From contig NZ_CP047897.1 in assembly GCF_009913235.1 (NCBI RefSeq), positions 3,161,001 to 3,225,000 on the forward strand: a DNA stretch of 64,000 nucleotides, given 5' to 3'. The notes beneath the pieces were generated by a model. The model was not told where the DNA came from and did no database searches. It saw only the letters and a list, made by a program, of their open reading frames with translations. Shown here in pieces: positions 61,846 through 64,000 of this stretch. The translations under genes were made by a program, and so were the position numbers. The first letter of the stretch is position 1. The number at the start of each line of letters is the position of its first letter. The stretch is from Nibribacter ruber (GTDB taxonomy: Bacteria; Bacteroidota; Bacteroidia; Cytophagales; Hymenobacteraceae).

Positions 61846-63786
61846 ATGAACTTAGAGATAGAAAGTACTTCCACTCCTAAGGCTATTAACCAGACAGAAG
61901 ATAGGTACAGACTTTTAATTGAAAGCATTACAGACTATGCCATCTTCATGCTAGATGAAACCGGGCACGTGTCTACCTGGAACGCCGGAGCCAAGAAGAT
62001 AAAGCAGTATGACGCTGAGGATATCATTGGCAAGCATTTCTCTACCTTTTACACGCCAGACGCCATTGCCAGAGACTATCCGGCGTATGAGCTGCGGGAG
62101 GCGCAGGCCCGGGGCAGGTTTGAAGACGAAGGCTGGCGCGTACGCAAAGACGGGTCCATGTTCTGGGCCAACGTCATCATTACACCCATCTATAGAGAAG
62201 ACAAGAGTCTGCTGGGTTTCTCCAAAATCACCCGAGACCTCTCTGAAAGAAAGAAGGCCGAGGATGATCTGTACAAGGCCTATGAAGAAGTAAAGGAAAG
62301 CGAAGAACGTTTCAGGCTGCTGGTGGAAGGCGTGACAGACTACGCCATCTTCATGCTGGACCCTGCCGGGCGCGTAGCCACCTGGAACGAGGGCGCCAAA
62401 AAGATCAAAGGGTATGAGCCCCATGAAATCATTGGCCAGTACTTCTCAAAATTCTACGGCAAGGAGGCGGTGAAAACCGGTTTCCCGGCCTATGAACTCA
62501 GCGAGGCCAAAGCCAAAGGCCGCTTTGAAGACGAAGGCTGGCGCTACAGAAAAGACGGCACCGCCTTTTGGGCCAATGTGGTGATCACGGCCATTTACAA
62601 CAGCAAGAAAGAACTGATCGGGTTCTCCAAAATCACCCGCGACCTCACCGAGAAAAAGCAACTGGAAGAACAACTGTTCCGGACGCACGAAGAACTGCGC
62701 GAGAGCGAGGAAAAATCGCGCCTGCTCATTGACAGCGTGCAAGACTACGCCATTCTCATGTTAAACCCAGACGGGTTGATCATAAGCTGGAACGCCGGCG
62801 CCGAGCGCATCAAAGGCTACAAGGCCAAAGAAGTCCTGGGCAAGCACTTTTCCACTTTTTACTCCAGAGAAGCCATTGAACGGGGGTTTCCGCAGTTTGA
62901 GCTGAGCAAGGCCATCAGAGACGGTAGGTTTGAGGACGAGGGCTGGCGCATACGAAAAGACGGAACTGCATTTTGGGCCAATGTGGTCATCACCACCATC
63001 TACAGTTCAGATAACCGGTTGCTGGGCTTCGCCAAAATCACCCGGGACCTGACGGAGCGCCGTCGCAACGAAGAGCTCATGCAGAAAAACCAGGACCTGG
63101 TACGCATCAACAACGACCTGGATAATTTTGTGTACACGGCCTCCCATGACTTGAAAGCGCCTATTTCTAACCTGGAGGGACTGCTGATGGCTCTGCTGGA
63201 AGATTTAGGGCCTGAAAAGGAGGCACACCAGGCGGTGATCTCCATGATGCAACGGTCCATTACTACCCTCAAAAAAGTGATCACAGACCTGGCAGACATC
63301 ATTAAGCTGCAGCAGAGCAACGACGAGGTAGAGAACGTTTCCCTGGAGAGCCTGCTGGATGAGGTGAAAGCCAATTTGCAGGAATCCATAAAAACCACCA
63401 ACGCCGAGATTATTTTTGACGCCTCTGGGTTTGACAAATTAGCCTACTCCAGAAAAAACCTGCGCAGCATCTTGTACAACCTGGTTTCCAACGCCCTTAA
63501 ATACGCAGAGCCAGGGCGCGCGCCAATCATCAAAATCACCACTTTTGAGTCCCAGTCAGGGGATAAGCTGATTTCTGTAGAGGATAATGGCTTGGGCATA
63601 CCGGCGCACCAGACAAGCAAAATCTTTTCCATGTACAAGCGGGTGCATGACCATGTAGAAGGCTCCGGCATTGGCTTGTACCTGGTCAAAAAGATTCTGG
63701 ACAACTCAGGTGACCACATTGAGGTGAAAAGCGATGTAGGAACAGGCACCACGTTCACCATCTATTTCAGAAATAAACGTAGATAG
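61846..63786 (+). CDS. Three-PAS sensor histidine kinase
   Basis: 646 residues, no membrane segment, so cytoplasmic sensing is likely. Three PAS-PAC units at about 19-142, 155-278 and 290-412 are very similar, each with a RFEDEGWR.RKDG...FWANV segment and a GF.KITRDL end. The HisKA-type dimer region has H434 in TASHDLKAPISN; the ATPase part shows N in LVSNALKYAEPG, then VEDNGLGIP and GSGIGLYLVKKI. No response regulator gene is near, so it is an orphan kinase in this window. The repeats suggest internal duplication. Confidence 0.9.
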   Translation: MNLEIESTSTPKAINQTEDRYRLLIESITDYAIFMLDETGHVSTWNAGAKKIKQYDAEDIIGKHFSTFYTPDAIARDYPAYELREAQARGRFEDEGWRVRKDGSMFWANVIITPIYREDKSLLGFSKITRDLSERKKAEDDLYKAYEEVKESEERFRLLVEGVTDYAIFMLDPAGRVATWNEGAKKIKGYEPHEIIGQYFSKFYGKEAVKTGFPAYELSEAKAKGRFEDEGWRYRKDGTAFWANVVITAIYNSKKELIGFSKITRDLTEKKQLEEQLFRTHEELRESEEKSRLLIDSVQDYAILMLNPDGLIISWNAGAERIKGYKAKEVLGKHFSTFYSREAIERGFPQFELSKAIRDGRFEDEGWRIRKDGTAFWANVVITTIYSSDNRLLGFAKITRDLTERRRNEELMQKNQDLVRINNDLDNFVYTASHDLKAPISNLEGLLMALLEDLGPEKEAHQAVISMMQRSITTLKKVITDLADIIKLQQSNDEVENVSLESLLDEVKANLQESIKTTNAEIIFDASGFDKLAYSRKNLRSILYNLVSNALKYAEPGRAPIIKITTFESQSGDKLISVEDNGLGIPAHQTSKIFSMYKRVHDHVEGSGIGLYLVKKILDNSGDHIEVKSDVGTGTTFTIYFRNKRR

Positions 63787-63812
63787 GCTCTCCCACATAA
63801 AGCTGTTCCTCA

Positions 63813-63870
63813 TTAAAAGCAGATGCTCCGCCTTGGATATACACAAACCAGGCGGAGCATCTGCTTTTAA
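63813..63870 (+). terminator. Terminator of the histidine kinase gene
   Basis: AAAAGCAGATGCTCCGCC / GGCGGAGCATCTGCTTTT, an 18 bp perfect stem with an 18-base loop, about 30 bases after the stop. Confidence 0.88.
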
Positions 63871-63948
63871 TTTATCAGGCAGTTTGCCTATAGATTAACC
63901 TGATTGCTTAGAACTCTGCAGAGACTAGGAAGTTTATGCTTGACCAGG

Positions 63949-63986
63949 CGTTTTTAGCCTCTTTTCCTGAAAACAGCCCAAAAACG
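63949..63986. repeat. Palindromic repeat copy 26
   Basis: Copy with centre CTG and a diverged right arm (ACAGCCCAAAAACG), near the window end. Confidence 0.92.
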
Positions 63987-64000
63987 GTGGCGCTGAGAAG

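Noticed and set aside
1-64000. CRISPR array, prophage or defence island
   Set aside because: Repeats are palindromic and dispersed rather than regularly spaced, and no cas, phage structural, restriction or toxin-antitoxin genes are seen.

Overview
The window is a gene-dense stretch of a chromosome from a Bacteroidota bacterium, most likely Cytophagales/Hymenobacteraceae (Rufibacter/Nibribacter/Pontibacter-like). The genus is my inference. Supporting signs are the fused MurF-alanine racemase, many Bacteroidota-typical families (DUF4834, DUF4230, DUF4292, DUF5686, DUF6089/PorG-like, YfhO-like), the exbB-exbD-exbD-tonB cluster, the uppS-bamA-ompH-ompH cluster, and promoters with the Bacteroidota -7 box TAnnTTTG. 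I recognise 59 protein genes, one cut by the left edge. I see no rRNA, tRNA, CRISPR array, prophage or transposase.

Layout. 0-8 kb: partial M61 peptidase, FkbM methyltransferase, DUF4834, YfhO-like protein, PLP-dependent deaminase, DUF4230, RecX, DMT exporter. 8-18.5 kb: DUF5686 surface protein, a small AT-richer patch of hypothetical genes, VOC protein, lipoprotein, RarD-like exporter, MurF-Alr, a 38-residue protein and a Bax inhibitor-1 protein. 18.7-26.4 kb: feoA-feoB, then rimP-nusA-infB. 26.4-27.4 kb: a kilobase without a convincing gene but rich in inverted repeats. 27.4-36 kb: basic secreted protein, enoyl-CoA hydratase, flippase, dut, sugar nucleotidyltransferase, TPR protein, DUF4292 lipoprotein, EnvC-like protein. 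36.5-39.5 kb (minus): RsmI-like methylase, hydrolase, PH-like membrane protein, pdxJ. 39.5-51.3 kb: YqeY, CvpA, PabA/TrpG, hydrolase, CBS protein, nadK, two PorG-like proteins, uppS, bamA, two Skp/OmpH proteins, RluA. 51.4-58.2 kb (minus): exbB-exbD-exbD-tonB, a small membrane protein, PstS-like lipoprotein, TPR protein, and mazG upstream. 58.7-64 kb: glmM, a cysteine desulfurase and a three-PAS histidine kinase.

The most unusual feature is a family of about 26 copies of a 37-48 bp near-perfect palindrome (left arm CGTTTTTGGCCTGTTTTC, centre TG, right arm its reverse complement). It occurs about once per 2.5 kb, nearly always just after a stop codon or before a start codon. The outermost base pairs differ between copies yet stay complementary. 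Several copies are fused to rho-independent terminators. One copy supplies the stop codon of a gene, and one is read in frame as 13 codons inside the alanine racemase domain. The core has no stop codon in any of six frames, so it can extend neighbouring ORFs falsely. Two copies sit inside a second, larger repeat: ~0.3 kb elements with ~25 bp terminal inverted repeats, in opposite orientations at 5.4 and 36.1 kb. No REP-associated (RAYT/Y1) transposase gene is visible here, so the mobilising enzyme, if there is one, lies elsewhere.

Functionally the window is mostly housekeeping: translation factors, cell-wall precursors (MurF-Alr, GlmM, UppS), outer-membrane biogenesis (BamA, Skp, PorG-like), TonB energisation, ferrous iron uptake and nucleotide sanitation (Dut, MazG).
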